Part shown: piece by piece, positions 35,250 to 47,493 of the stretch
Position numbering within the stretch: position 1 is the stretch's first letter
Layout of the letters: every line of letters begins with the position of its first letter
Assembly (NCBI RefSeq): GCF_040373385.1
Contig: NZ_JBDXXH010000006.1
Coordinates: 1 to 64,000, forward strand
DNA: 64,000 nucleotides
Source of the DNA: Nitratidesulfovibrio sp.
GTDB lineage: Bacteria; Desulfobacterota; Desulfovibrionia; Desulfovibrionales; Desulfovibrionaceae
Reading direction: 5' to 3'
Notes under the pieces: model-generated
What the model was told of the DNA's origin: nothing
Database searches by the model: none
What the model saw: the letters and a program-made list of their open reading frames with translations, nothing else
Position numbers and translations under genes: made by a program

Positions 35250-37739
35250 ATGAAATACGATCACCAGTCCATCGAAATCAAATGGCAGCGCACCTGGGAA
35301 GAAAGCGGCACCTTCCACTGCGACCACCACTCCGACAAGCCCAAGTACTACGTGCTCGAGATGTTCCCCTATCCGTCGGGCAACATCCACATGGGGCACG
35401 TGCGCAACTATTCCATCGGCGACGTGGTGGCCCGTTTCAAGCGCATGCAGGGCTTCAACGTGCTGCACCCCATGGGCTGGGACGCCTTCGGGCTGCCCGC
35501 GGAAAATGCCGCCATCAAGCACGGCACCCATCCCGCCAAGTGGACCTTTTCCAACATCGACAACATGCGCAGCCAGTTGCGCCGCCTTGGCTACTCGTAT
35601 GACTGGCGGCGCGAGCTTGCCACCTGCACGCCCGAATACTACCGCTGGGAGCAGCAGTTCTTCCTGCGCTTCTTCGAGAAGGGCCTTGTGTACCGCAAGC
35701 AGGCCCCGCAGAACTGGTGCCCCAAGTGCCACACCGTGCTCGCCAACGAGCAGGTCATCGAAGGGCTGTGCTGGCGCTGCGACTCCGCCGTGGAGCAGAA
35801 GAACCTGACCCAGTGGTTCCTGCGCATCACCGACTACGCGGAAGAACTGCTGGCCGACCTCGACAAGCTGGAAGCGGGCTGGCCCGAGCGTGTTGTGAGC
35901 ATGCAGCGCAACTGGATCGGCAAGTCCATCGGCGCGGAGATCGTGTTTCCGCTGGAGAATGCCGACAGTTCCATCACCGTGTTCACCACCCGGCAGGACA
36001 CCGTGTTCGGCGCCACCTTCATGAGCCTTGCGCCGGAACATCCCTTGGTGGAACAGCTCATTGACGGAAAGCCCGAAGCTCCGGCGGTGCGGGCCTTCGT
36101 GGAGCGCATCCGCAACATGGACCGCATCGTGCGCCAGTCGGACGACCTGGAAAAGGAAGGCGTGTTCACCGGTGCCTACTGCGTGAACCCCTTCACCGGC
36201 CACCGCATGCCCATCTGGGTGGCCAACTTCGTGCTGGCCGAATACGGCACCGGCGCGGTCATGGCCGTGCCCGCGCACGACCAGCGCGACTTCGAGTTCG
36301 CCCGCAAGTACGACCTGCCCATGCAGGTGGTCATCCAGCCGGAAGGCGATGCGCTGGACACCGCCGCCATGCAGGCCGCCTGGACCGAGGCAGGCCTGCT
36401 GGTCAATTCCGGCGAATTCGACGGCCTGCCCAACGATGCCGCCAAGCAGAAGATCGCCGATTCGCTGGAAGCCTCCGGCAAAGGCCGCCGCACGGTCAAC
36501 TACCGCCTGCGCGACTGGAACATCTCGCGCCAGCGGTACTGGGGCGCACCCATTCCCGTGGTGTACTGCGATACCTGCGGCGTGGTGGCCGAAAAGGACG
36601 AGAACCTGCCCGTGCTGCTGCCGCTGGAAGTGCGCACCCACGAGGATGGCCGCTCGCCCCTGCCCGACACCCCCGAATTCGCGGACTGCATCTGCCCCAA
36701 ATGCGGCGGCAAGGGCCGCCGCGAGACCGACACCATGGACACCTTCGTGGAGTCCTCGTGGTATTTCGCGCGCTACACCAGCGCCGGCAAGAACGACGGC
36801 GCGTTCGACCCCGCCGCGCTCAAGTACTGGATGCCCGTGGACCAGTACATCGGCGGCGTGGAACACGCCATCCTGCACCTGCTTTACTCGCGTTTCTTCG
36901 TGAAGGCCCTGCGCGACTGCGGCTACATGGACCTGGACGAACCCTTCGCCAACCTGCTCACCCAGGGCATGGTGCTGAAGGAAGGGGCCAAGATGTCCAA
37001 GTCCAAGGGCAACGTGGTGGACCCCACCGAAATGATCGCCCGCTACGGGGCGGACACGGTGCGCCTGTTCTGCCTGTTCGCCGCGCCGCCGGAACGCGAC
37101 TTCGACTGGAGCGATAGCGGCATCGAGGGTTCCTACCGCTTCATCGGGCGCATCTGGCGCCTGGCCGAGGAACTTTCCGGCGTGCTCATGCCCGTCAAGG
37201 CCTGCTCGGCCACGGCGGCAGACGCCGCGACGCCCCAGGCCAAGGACCTGCGCAACAAGGAACACGCCACGGTGCGCAAGGCCGGGGCGGACATCAGCGA
37301 CAGGTTCCAGTTCAACACGGCCATCGCGGCGGTGATGGAACTGGTCAATGCGCTGTACCTCGCCAAGGACGAATTGTCCGGAAGCGAGGGCGGTCGCCGG
37401 GTGCTGTCCAGCGCCGTGGCCACCGCGCTCACGCTGCTCTCGCCCATCACCCCGCACCTTTCCGAAGAGCTGTGGGAAGTCATCGGCAACGCCGGACGCA
37501 TCACCGACGAGCCGTGGCCGCAATGGAGCGAGGAAGCCCTGGCCCGTGACGAGGAAACCATTGTGGTCCAGATCAACGGCAAGCTGCGCGGCCGCGTCAG
37601 CGTGCCCGCAGGGGCGGACGCCAAGGCCATAGAGGCCGCCGCCCTGTCGGAACCCAACGTGGCCCGCCATCTGGAGGATGTCACCGTGCGCAAGGTCGTC
37701 GTCATTCCCGGCAAGCTCGTCAACGTGGTGGTCGGCTAG
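35250..37739 (+). CDS. leuS: Leucyl-tRNA synthetase
   Basis: 829 aa from the ATG at 35250 (in-frame ATG at 35232 is the alternative; the two start regions are near repeats). HIGH motif appears as [11 protein letters not shown] (His47 region). The CP1 editing domain follows ([35 protein letters not shown]), then KMSKSKGN (Lys581), the anticodon-binding helices and a C-terminal domain. [10 protein letters not shown] ... LCWRCDSAV gives a zinc Cys set. Cytoplasmic, essential. lptE follows 2 nt later. Confidence 0.98.
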   Translation: MKYDHQSIEIKWQRTWEESGTFHCDHHSDKPKYYVLEMFPYPSGNIHMGHVRNYSIGDVVARFKRMQGFNVLHPMGWDAFGLPAENAAIKHGTHPAKWTFSNIDNMRSQLRRLGYSYDWRRELATCTPEYYRWEQQFFLRFFEKGLVYRKQAPQNWCPKCHTVLANEQVIEGLCWRCDSAVEQKNLTQWFLRITDYAEELLADLDKLEAGWPERVVSMQRNWIGKSIGAEIVFPLENADSSITVFTTRQDTVFGATFMSLAPEHPLVEQLIDGKPEAPAVRAFVERIRNMDRIVRQSDDLEKEGVFTGAYCVNPFTGHRMPIWVANFVLAEYGTGAVMAVPAHDQRDFEFARKYDLPMQVVIQPEGDALDTAAMQAAWTEAGLLVNSGEFDGLPNDAAKQKIADSLEASGKGRRTVNYRLRDWNISRQRYWGAPIPVVYCDTCGVVAEKDENLPVLLPLEVRTHEDGRSPLPDTPEFADCICPKCGGKGRRETDTMDTFVESSWYFARYTSAGKNDGAFDPAALKYWMPVDQYIGGVEHAILHLLYSRFFVKALRDCGYMDLDEPFANLLTQGMVLKEGAKMSKSKGNVVDPTEMIARYGADTVRLFCLFAAPPERDFDWSDSGIEGSYRFIGRIWRLAEELSGVLMPVKACSATAADAATPQAKDLRNKEHATVRKAGADISDRFQFNTAIAAVMELVNALYLAKDELSGSEGGRRVLSSAVATALTLLSPITPHLSEELWEVIGNAGRITDEPWPQWSEEALARDEETIVVQINGKLRGRVSVPAGADAKAIEAAALSEPNVARHLEDVTVRKVVVIPGKLVNVVVG

Positions 37740-37741
37740 CC

Positions 37742-38320
37742 ATGGCCGCCGCGTCCTTCAGGAACCTTGGCCCGTGCGCGGGCCGCAACGGCGGATTCCT
37801 GTCCCGCATGACGCGGCGTGCGCTGCGTGTCCTCACAGTCGTGCCCCTGCTGGCCGCCCTGGCCGTACTGTCCGGCTGCGCGGGATACAACCTGACCAGC
37901 GAGGAAACCGGCATCTTCGGTGACGGCAGCAAGACCCTCAAGATCAAGAGCGTGGACAACCCCACCATGTACCCGTGGCTGCCGTACATGCTGCGTTCCG
38001 CCCTGCGGGACGAGGTTGCCGCGCGCAGCCTGGCCGTGTGGAAGGACGAAGGCCGCGCGGACTACGAGATCAAGCTGCGGGTGCACTACTTCCGCCTGCG
38101 CGGCGACGTGCGCGACTCCGACGACAGGACGCAGCTGTACACGGCCTCCATGGCCGCCGATGCCACCGTGTACGACGGCACCACCAACGCCGTGCTCTGG
38201 GAATCGAAACTCGTCACCTATTACGACTCGTACGACACCTACAACGAACGCGAGGCCGCCGAACGGGTGGGCATCGAACTGGTGCGACGGCTGGTGGACA
38301 GAATGCGCCAGCGCTTCTAG
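37742..38320 (+). CDS. lptE: LPS-assembly lipoprotein LptE
   Basis: 192 aa. LptE plugs LptD in the outer membrane for LPS insertion. The lipobox is LAVLSGC (Cys about residue 46 from this start). An internal ATG at 37808 would give a more usual signal peptide (MTRRALRVLTVVPLLAALAV), so the true start may be there. GCAGYNL, SVDNPTMYPWLPYMLRSALR and VTYYDSYDTYNEREAAE fit the LptE family, and leuS-lptE-holA order is widely conserved. A terminator follows. Confidence 0.9.
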   Translation: MAAASFRNLGPCAGRNGGFLSRMTRRALRVLTVVPLLAALAVLSGCAGYNLTSEETGIFGDGSKTLKIKSVDNPTMYPWLPYMLRSALRDEVAARSLAVWKDEGRADYEIKLRVHYFRLRGDVRDSDDRTQLYTASMAADATVYDGTTNAVLWESKLVTYYDSYDTYNEREAAERVGIELVRRLVDRMRQRF

Positions 38321-38347
38321 ACCGCAGGCCAAGGCCCGGATATAAAC

Positions 38348-38385
38348 GGCCCGAGGGGAGGCGTTCCCTTCGGGCCTTCTTGTTG
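38348..38385 (+). terminator. Terminator after lptE
   Basis: GGCCCGAGGGGA pairs with TTCCCTTCGGGCC (one G-T pair), followed by TTCTTGTT. 27 nt downstream of the lptE stop and 27 nt before holA. Confidence 0.85.
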
Positions 38386-38411
38386 CCGCCCCGCAACCCC
38401 ACGGTGACTGC

Positions 38412-39545
38412 ATGACCCGACCCGGCTTCACCATCTGCATCTGCCCCGATTCCCGCCTGACCCGCGACCGCATCGACGCGCTGCTGGCCGCGCATCCGTA
38501 CGTGGCGCCCATGGCTGGTGACAATTCCGCCGCGTCCTCCGGATTGGGAGGGCTGGCCCCCTCAGCCCCCGCCACCTGGGACCGCCAGGCATTCTGGGGC
38601 GACGAACCCCTGCCCCCCGCCTTCTGGGAACACCTGACCCTTCAGGGGCTGTTCGCCACGCCGCGCGCGCTGGTGGTGCGCAACGCCCAGAATCTGCCCG
38701 CAGAAACCTGGAAGCGCATTTCCGCAGCGCTGGCCAAGCCCAATCCGTTGGCATGGCCCTTTCTGTGCCTGGAAGTACCCTTCGACAAGGGGCAGCCCAA
38801 AGTGCCCGCCCACATCGCCAAGCTGCGCTGCCTGGACTTTGCGGAAACGCAGAAATGGATATGGCGCTCGCCCGGCCTTGACGAACGCGGCGTGGCCACC
38901 TTCGTGCGCCAGCATGCCGCCTCGCGCTCCCTCCGTTTCGCCCCCGGCGCGCTGGAGGCGGTCTGCGCCGCCCTTCCACCCGATGCCACCGCCATCGCCA
39001 CCGAACTGGAAAAGCTTTCGCTTGCAGCAGGCGACGGAGAGGTGACTCCGGCCATGGCCGCGCTGGTGGACCATGCGGCGGACATCGACATCTTTGCCTT
39101 CATGCGGGCGCTGCAAGCGGGCAACGCGCCCATGACGGTGTGGCGCCAGGTGCTGCGCGACCGGTTGGGCGGCGATTCCATGCTGTTTCCCTTTCTGGGC
39201 ATGCTGCTGCGCGAAACGCGCATCCTGTGGCAGTTGCTGGCGGGCGAGCCGGTGCGCCTGCCTCCCTCGGTGCTGCCGCCCAAGCAGCAACTGGCGCGCC
39301 AGTTGGGCCATGCCGGGCTTGCCCGGATATGGGACCTGGCGCTGGAGGCGGAGCAGGGCATCAAGAGTGGCGAACGCTCACCCGAGCAGGCCATGGAAAT
39401 GCTGGTGGCCGGACTGTTCACCCTGTTCGCCCGCAGCCGCCGCGCCGCGACCGGTACCGGTCAGGCTGGTGCGGGCCAAGCCGGCGGCGGACAATCCGGC
39501 AGGCCCCGTCCCCCGGCGTACGTGCCGGGCGGACAGAGGAACTGA
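38412..39545 (+). CDS. holA: DNA polymerase III delta subunit
   Basis: 377 aa, divergent member of the HolA family. The N-terminal AAA+-like domain lacks a P-loop, as expected (TPRALVVRNAQNLPAETWKR, FLCLEVPFDKGQPKVPAHI). LEAVCAALPPDATAIATELEKLSLAAG and DIDIFAFMRALQAGN are the delta signature, and the C-terminal domain (LRETRILWQLLAGE ... EQGIKSGERSPEQAMEMLV) packs in the clamp-loader collar. The final 30 residues are low-complexity. Position after lptE supports the call. Confidence 0.88.
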   Translation: MTRPGFTICICPDSRLTRDRIDALLAAHPYVAPMAGDNSAASSGLGGLAPSAPATWDRQAFWGDEPLPPAFWEHLTLQGLFATPRALVVRNAQNLPAETWKRISAALAKPNPLAWPFLCLEVPFDKGQPKVPAHIAKLRCLDFAETQKWIWRSPGLDERGVATFVRQHAASRSLRFAPGALEAVCAALPPDATAIATELEKLSLAAGDGEVTPAMAALVDHAADIDIFAFMRALQAGNAPMTVWRQVLRDRLGGDSMLFPFLGMLLRETRILWQLLAGEPVRLPPSVLPPKQQLARQLGHAGLARIWDLALEAEQGIKSGERSPEQAMEMLVAGLFTLFARSRRAATGTGQAGAGQAGGGQSGRPRPPAYVPGGQRN

Positions 39546-39703
39546 CGGATGGTGCCCCCCCCGGCCCTGCCAATCCGGCCTGCCGCCGCGCCCAGCGGGC
39601 ACCGCCGGGCCATGCGCACGCCCCTCCGCCATGCGGCCATCGACCCTGCAATCACGGGCGGCCCGCCTACAACGGGCTTGCACGCCCCGTACGACTGCTT
39701 ATT

Positions 39704-40381
39704 ATGACGAATGGTCCCCACTATCACGGGCACCGGGAACGGGTGCGTGCCAGACTGCGCAACGACCCCGCCGCCCTGCCCGACTACGAGGTGCTGGAAT
39801 TGCTGCTGGGCCACGTGCTGTTGCGGCGCGATACCAAACCGCTGGCCAAGGAACTGCTGACCCGCTTCGGCAGCCTGAGAGGCGTGCTGGACGCCCGGCC
39901 CTCGGAGTTGCTGGCAGTGAAGGGCTTTGGCACGTCGATGCTCGATTTCTGGGCCTTGCTGCGCGAGGTGATGGCCCGCTACGTGGAAACCCCGGCCCGC
40001 GAGCGCGAGGTGCTGGGCAGCCCGCAGGCGGTGGCGGAAATGGCCCGGATGCGTCTGGCAGCATCGCCCCACGAGGAAGTGTGGGTGGCCCTGCTGGATA
40101 CCCAGAACCGCATGGTGGCATGGGAGCGGGCCTCGCGCGGCACGGTAAACGCCTCCGCCGTGTACCCGCGCGAAATCCTGGAGCTGGCCTTGCGGCACAA
40201 GGCGGCATCGATCATCCTGGTGCACAACCACCCAGGCGGCAACCCGTCGCCGTCGGCGGGAGACATCGAGATCACCCGGCAACTGGAACTTTCCGCCAAG
40301 GCCATCGGCATGCGCCTTCTGGACCACGTCATCGTCACCGATGACACCTGTTACAGCCTCAAGGATGACGGCCTGATCTGA
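39704..40381 (+). CDS. radC: RadC-family JAB/MPN protein
   Basis: 225 aa. An N-terminal helix-hairpin-helix (YEVLELLLGHVLLRRDTKPLAKELLTRFGSL, LLAVKGFG) precedes a JAMM domain with HNHPGGNPSPSAGD, the zinc motif, near residue 165. The Glu and downstream Ser/Asp are present. The function of RadC is unsettled; it is not essential for repair in E. coli. The ATG at 39704 lacks a clear Shine-Dalgarno. It is 158 nt after holA, with no structure of note between. Confidence 0.92.
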   Translation: MTNGPHYHGHRERVRARLRNDPAALPDYEVLELLLGHVLLRRDTKPLAKELLTRFGSLRGVLDARPSELLAVKGFGTSMLDFWALLREVMARYVETPAREREVLGSPQAVAEMARMRLAASPHEEVWVALLDTQNRMVAWERASRGTVNASAVYPREILELALRHKAASIILVHNHPGGNPSPSAGDIEITRQLELSAKAIGMRLLDHVIVTDDTCYSLKDDGLI

Positions 40382-40460
40382 TGATGGCTGATCTGGCGAC
40401 GGCCTGATCTGGCGGCCCCCCCCCGCCCCGCACGCCGGGAAAACCAGGAGCAGCACGACC

Positions 40461-40829
40461 ATGATGCGCAGCCGATTCAGGGTCACCGGACGGGTGCAGG
40501 GGGTGGGCTTTCGCTCATGGACCTGCCGCACCGCCCGTGCCCTGGGTCTTGCCGGATGGGTGCGCAACCTGCCCGACGGCAGCGTGGAACTGGAAGCCCG
40601 GGGACCGGACAAACGCATGGACACCCTGCGCGAGGCCCTGTGGAAAGGACCCATGTTCGCCAATGTCACCAGGGTGGAGGAGCAGCCGTATCCCGATTCG
40701 TCCGATTCACCGGACGCGCCACGCGGGCCTGTTGAGGTTGTCGAGCCTGTTCTGACAGGCGGCACCGATGCGCCCGGCACGCGGGACGGGCAAAGCGCCC
40801 CCCTGCACGATTTCCATGTCCGATTCTGA
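40461..40829 (+). CDS. acyP: Acylphosphatase
   Basis: 122 aa; family proteins are about 90 aa. [20 protein letters not shown] carries the phosphate loop and active Arg, and [19 protein letters not shown] the catalytic Asn. A Pro/Asp/Gly-rich insert of about 30 residues (about 75-112) sits before the final DFHVRF strand, where the normal protein has a short loop. Hydrolyses acyl phosphates in the cytoplasm. Nineteen nt before lon. Confidence 0.93.
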   Translation: MMRSRFRVTGRVQGVGFRSWTCRTARALGLAGWVRNLPDGSVELEARGPDKRMDTLREALWKGPMFANVTRVEEQPYPDSSDSPDAPRGPVEVVEPVLTGGTDAPGTRDGQSAPLHDFHVRF

Positions 40830-40848
40830 CACGCGAGGAGTACCCCGC

Positions 40849-43584
<2,736 letters not shown>

Positions 43585-43596
43585 GGGAAGAATGAA

Positions 43597-43656
43597 CCGG
43601 GGAGGGGACCTTTTGGAAAAGATCTCCCTCCCCGGCCCCCTCCCCCCCAACTTTTT
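43597..43656 (+). terminator. Hairpin with displaced T-tract after lon
   Basis: CCGGGGAGGG (43597-43606) pairs with CCCTCCCCGG (43626-43635), with an inner CTTTT/AAAAG. A 13-nt C-rich spacer and AACTTTTT (43649-43656) follow. Same layout as at 1839-1912. Confidence 0.65.
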
Positions 43657-43732
43657 ATAGGGCTGTTCCTTTTGCCCTCCTCTCACCACGCTACAGTTCA
43701 GGGGCCATACCTACCCTTCCTCCAAAAACAAC

Positions 43733-43766
43733 AAAACGGGCCGGAGAATATCCGGCCCGTTTTCGT
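43733..43766. terminator. Bidirectional Rho-independent terminator
   Basis: AAAACGGGCCGGA (43733-43745) pairs with TCCGGCCCGTTTT (43751-43763); flanking A and T runs make it work in both directions. It lies between convergent lon and the GGDEF/EAL gene. Confidence 0.92.
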
Positions 43767-43781
43767 ATCCCCCCACCAATT

Positions 43782-43902
43782 AAAAAGTTTAGGGGGATGG
43801 GGGTACGGGGGAAGGAGACCCTTTTACGCGCTGCGGTCGCCATCCGTAACACTCGCGCGTTGCGCTCGTGTAACGGCTGCCGCAAAGGGTCCCTTCCCCC
43901 GT
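43782..43902 (-). terminator. Large nested palindrome with displaced T-tract after the GGDEF/EAL gene
   Basis: On the minus strand, 24 nt after the stop, a 19-bp stem (43884-43902 with 43805-43824, one bulge) encloses a second imperfect palindrome: CCGTAACAC/GTGTAACGG with one mismatch, then GCGC/GCGC. A C-rich spacer and AAACTTTTT (43790-43782) follow. It is the elaborate third member of the family seen at 1839 and 43597. Confidence 0.6.
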
Positions 43903-43926
43903 TTGCCTTCCTCAATTTCAGTCTCC

Positions 43927-46900
43927 CTACCCCGCCGAAAGCGGCAGGGGGCAGCGGCGTTCCAGCAGCTTGACGGTACGGTCGAAGGGCAGCGGGCGGG
44001 AGTACAGGAAGCCCTGCCCGTACAGGCAGCCCAGTTCCAGCAGCACCTCGGCCTGTTCGGGCCGTTCGATGCCTTCGGCCACCACGCCGAGGCCAAGACC
44101 CCGGCCCAGGCTGACGATGGACTGCACGATGCCGTAGGCGGCCTTTTCCTCGTGCACGCGGCTGGTGAACGACTTGTCGATCTTGATCATGTCCATGGGG
44201 AACTGGCGCAGGTAGTTCAGCGAGGAATAGCCGGTGCCGAAGTCGTCGAGCACCAGTGAAACACCCAGCTCCTTGAACTTCCACAGCTTGTCGGTAACGG
44301 CATCCACGCCGGTCAGCAGCAGGCTTTCGGTGATCTCAAGCCGCACGTCCAGCGGGTTGCAGCCGGACTCCAGGATGACGGCGGAATAGCTTTCCACCAT
44401 GTTCCAGCGGCGGAAGCTGCGCGCGGAAATGTTCAGGTTCAGGGCGAATTCCGCCGCCGGTCCGGCCCGTTCGCGCAGGGCCCGCACCGAGGCGCAGCCC
44501 AGTTCCAGCACGTGCCGGTCCAGATGGTAGATCAACCCCGATTCCTCGGCCAGGGGGATGAACTCCGAAGGGGTGAGCAAGCCAAGGTCCGGGTGGTTCC
44601 AGCGTACCAGCGCCTCCAGCCCGGTGATGCGCGCGGTGCGCAGCGAAACCACCGGCTGGAAGTACAGTTCTATCTCGCCGCGCTCCATGGCCCGGCGCAG
44701 TTCGTTTTCGCGGCGCAGCTTGTCCGGGGCGGCGGGCACCACATCCTCGTCGAACAGTTCGTAGCGGCCCTTGCCCGATTCCTTGGCGCGGAACATGGCA
44801 AGGTCGGCGTCGCGCAGGATGTCTTCTGCGGATGCATACTGCCGGGCGCGCACCACCACCCCGATGCTGGCGGCCATGTACACCTCGGTGTCGTGCACCG
44901 GAAAAGGCGTACGCAGGGCGTCCTGAATGCGTTCGACGATGGTGCCCACCTCGGCGGTGTCCTCCACGTCGTCCAGCAGCACGGCAAACTCGTCGCCGCC
45001 GCAACGGGCCAGGGTGTCCACCTCGCGCAGGCAGGGCAGCACCCGGTCCGAGAACAGGCGCAACAGTTCGTCGCCCGCGCGGTGGCCCAGGCTTTCGTTG
45101 ACCACCTTGAAGCGGTCGATGTCCAGGAACAGCACGGCAAAGCGGTAATGATCGTGCCGCCGGGCCCGCTTGAGGGCGCTTTCCACGCGGTCCAGCAGCA
45201 GCACCCGGTTGGGCAGGCCGGTGAGCACGTCGTGGAAGGCGGTCTGGGTCATGCGTTCCTCGTCGCGGGTGGCCGGATCGCGCCCGGCGCGGCCGTTGCC
45301 GCCCTCCAGCGGGGTGACCTGCAACAATGCGCACGGGGGATGGCCCGCCTCGCCGGGCAGGATGCGCAGGCTCTGCTGCATCCAGCGCTTTTCGCCATCG
45401 GCCCGCAGGAACGGCCACGAGGTTTCGACGATGGCGCCACCCGCCCCGGTCATCCCCGCCGTCGCGCGGATGGCCGATACCGAAAGCCACAGCCCGCCGA
45501 ACTCGCGCAGGGCCTGCCCGGCCATGTCGGGGGGCAGCAGATCACGCAGTTCCGTACCCGCCAGCACGCCGTCGGGGTAGCCGAAGGCGGCCTCGAAGGC
45601 CCGGTTCACCGCCAGCAGCCTGCCCCCGGCGTCCAGCAGGGCCATGCCCGCCACCGCGTCCATGAACGAGGCGCGATAGCGCACCTCGTCCAGGGCCCGG
45701 CGCCCCATGTCGCGCCGGGCGGCCAGGGCGTCGGCCACGTGACCGGACACCAGTTCCAGCAGGCGGCGGTCTTCCGCCGAAAAGCCCGGTCTGGCCCGCG
45801 CGGGCACGGGGCGCGGCAGGGGCTGCGCATCGGTCCTGTCCGCGTGGTCGCTGTCCTCGCCGCCGTCCACCCGGCACACGATGGCTCCCATCACCTCGCC
45901 GGTGCGGGTGCGCAGCGGTACGCCCAGCCAGTGGGCGGGCACGGGGTCCGGCAGCAGGCATTCGCCAAGCTCGGCCAGTTCGCGCAGTGCGTCGGCGTCC
46001 ACGTGCACGGTCTCGCCGCGCAGGTACACCCGCGCCGCAAGGTCGCACGGGGGCGCGGCATCCCTGCGCCCGGCAGATTCGGCGGATGCATAGACCGTTC
46101 GGCTGCCGTCGCCGGGGTAGACCACCAGTTCCGGCGGTTCGCCCGGCAGCAGTGAACGGAAGACGCGCGCAAAGGCCGCCCCCAGCCCGTCGGGATCGAC
46201 CTCATGCAGGGTTGCATGGGCGATGAGGTGCAGTGCGGCGCGGTAGCGGTCGGGCCGGGCGGTGCCGGAGGTCTGGGCACCGTCGGCGGCGGACCAGCCC
46301 ACGGGAAAGGGCACGTCGTCGAAACGTCGCCGGGCCAGGGCCTCGGGCCGGTCACCGCCCCTTTCGGGACGATCGGTACGCTCCAGCGGGCGCACCAGAT
46401 GCACCACATGCAGCGGCAGCCCCAGGGCATCATGCACCGCGTACAGGGTGACCGAGGCCAGCATGGTGCCGCCGTCGCCGCGCAGAAAGCGCTTGCGCAC
46501 GCTGCCGCCCTCGTCCTGGCCGGAGGCCACGCGCAGGAACAGCGCCAGCACGTCGGCCGTGCCTTCCAGCCCCACCATGCGGGCGCAGAACAGCGAAGGA
46601 ATGCCTTCCGGCCCGCACCCCAGCAGGTCGGCCATGGGACCGTTCATGTACAGCAACTGACCCGCAGGATCGAACACGCACACGCCAATGCCCGCCGCGC
46701 CGAACTGCGCGGCAAGGTCGCCATGGGGCCAAACGCGGCCGGACGAAGTCGGGGCGGGCAAAGGCTGCTCGGGCAATGATGCCTGCACGGCGGTGGCGGA
46801 ATCGGAAATCGGTTCGGGACTGTCGGGTGATGGGGGCTTGCCCAGCATGGCGGCCAGGTCTGGCAGCCCGGCGAACAGGGCATCGCCCGAGACGCGGATG

Positions 46901-47181
46901 ACGGGCGGCAACGGCGACAGCGAGGGCAGCGGCGACTGATGTGCCGGATGCGACGGAAGCGATGGTTGCGACGGATGCGATGGTTGCGACGGATGCGACG
47001 GGGGCAGGTCATGCGGACACGCGCCCGGCGGGCCGGAGGGCGGGCGCACGTCAGGGCGCGCCATTGCCTCGGCCATGGCGGAACGTTCCGGATCGGCATG
47101 CGATTCTGCCGCACCGGACAAGGGGTTTGCACCGGAAGGTTCGCGCAACACGTCTCCCCCTGCGGGCAGGAACCCGCTCAT
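43927..47181 (-). CDS. PAS/GAF sensor GGDEF-EAL bifunctional c-di-GMP protein
   Basis: 1084 aa from the ATG at 47181; an in-frame ATG at 47442 would add 87 low-complexity residues and cannot be excluded. Order: Pro/Ser-rich N-terminus with SHPSQPSHPSQP, PAS (FGAAGIGVCVFDPAGQLLYM), GAF-like segment (HLIAHATLHEVDPDG ... LGVPLRTRTGEVMGAIV), second PAS (ASFMDAVAGMALLDAGGRLL), GGDEF (RCGGDEFAVLLDD, intact) and EAL (EALVRW, LNLNIS, LEITES, DDFGTGYSSL, IDKSF, AEGIE). All catalytic EAL residues I can check are present. No membrane segment, so it is a cytoplasmic sensor. Both cyclase and phosphodiesterase activities are possible. Confidence 0.9.
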   Translation of the reverse strand: MSGFLPAGGDVLREPSGANPLSGAAESHADPERSAMAEAMARPDVRPPSGPPGACPHDLPPSHPSQPSHPSQPSLPSHPAHQSPLPSLSPLPPVIRVSGDALFAGLPDLAAMLGKPPSPDSPEPISDSATAVQASLPEQPLPAPTSSGRVWPHGDLAAQFGAAGIGVCVFDPAGQLLYMNGPMADLLGCGPEGIPSLFCARMVGLEGTADVLALFLRVASGQDEGGSVRKRFLRGDGGTMLASVTLYAVHDALGLPLHVVHLVRPLERTDRPERGGDRPEALARRRFDDVPFPVGWSAADGAQTSGTARPDRYRAALHLIAHATLHEVDPDGLGAAFARVFRSLLPGEPPELVVYPGDGSRTVYASAESAGRRDAAPPCDLAARVYLRGETVHVDADALRELAELGECLLPDPVPAHWLGVPLRTRTGEVMGAIVCRVDGGEDSDHADRTDAQPLPRPVPARARPGFSAEDRRLLELVSGHVADALAARRDMGRRALDEVRYRASFMDAVAGMALLDAGGRLLAVNRAFEAAFGYPDGVLAGTELRDLLPPDMAGQALREFGGLWLSVSAIRATAGMTGAGGAIVETSWPFLRADGEKRWMQQSLRILPGEAGHPPCALLQVTPLEGGNGRAGRDPATRDEERMTQTAFHDVLTGLPNRVLLLDRVESALKRARRHDHYRFAVLFLDIDRFKVVNESLGHRAGDELLRLFSDRVLPCLREVDTLARCGGDEFAVLLDDVEDTAEVGTIVERIQDALRTPFPVHDTEVYMAASIGVVVRARQYASAEDILRDADLAMFRAKESGKGRYELFDEDVVPAAPDKLRRENELRRAMERGEIELYFQPVVSLRTARITGLEALVRWNHPDLGLLTPSEFIPLAEESGLIYHLDRHVLELGCASVRALRERAGPAAEFALNLNISARSFRRWNMVESYSAVILESGCNPLDVRLEITESLLLTGVDAVTDKLWKFKELGVSLVLDDFGTGYSSLNYLRQFPMDMIKIDKSFTSRVHEEKAAYGIVQSIVSLGRGLGLGVVAEGIERPEQAEVLLELGCLYGQGFLYSRPLPFDRTVKLLERRCPLPLSAG

Positions 47182-47493
47182 CGACGGTTTGCGATACAGG
47201 GCCGGACGTAACCGGCGGGGCCGCGCTTCGCGCCGTGCACGCCCTTGGGCCTGCGGTAGCCGGAACGGTACGCGGATACTGCCAGGCAGGCCAGACAGGC
47301 CAACCTGGCATGACGGGCCAGACGGGCCAGACGGGTGTGACGGGGTCGGTTCGTCCGCGGCATTGTCCCCTCGCCACGGGCGGTCAACACCCTGCCCACT
47401 CCATCGCCTACCCATAACCCCGGAAAATGGCAAGAAGGCCACGCGCGTACGAAATCCGCGCGTTCCCGGACCGGGATGCGCACGGGGCCGCCG

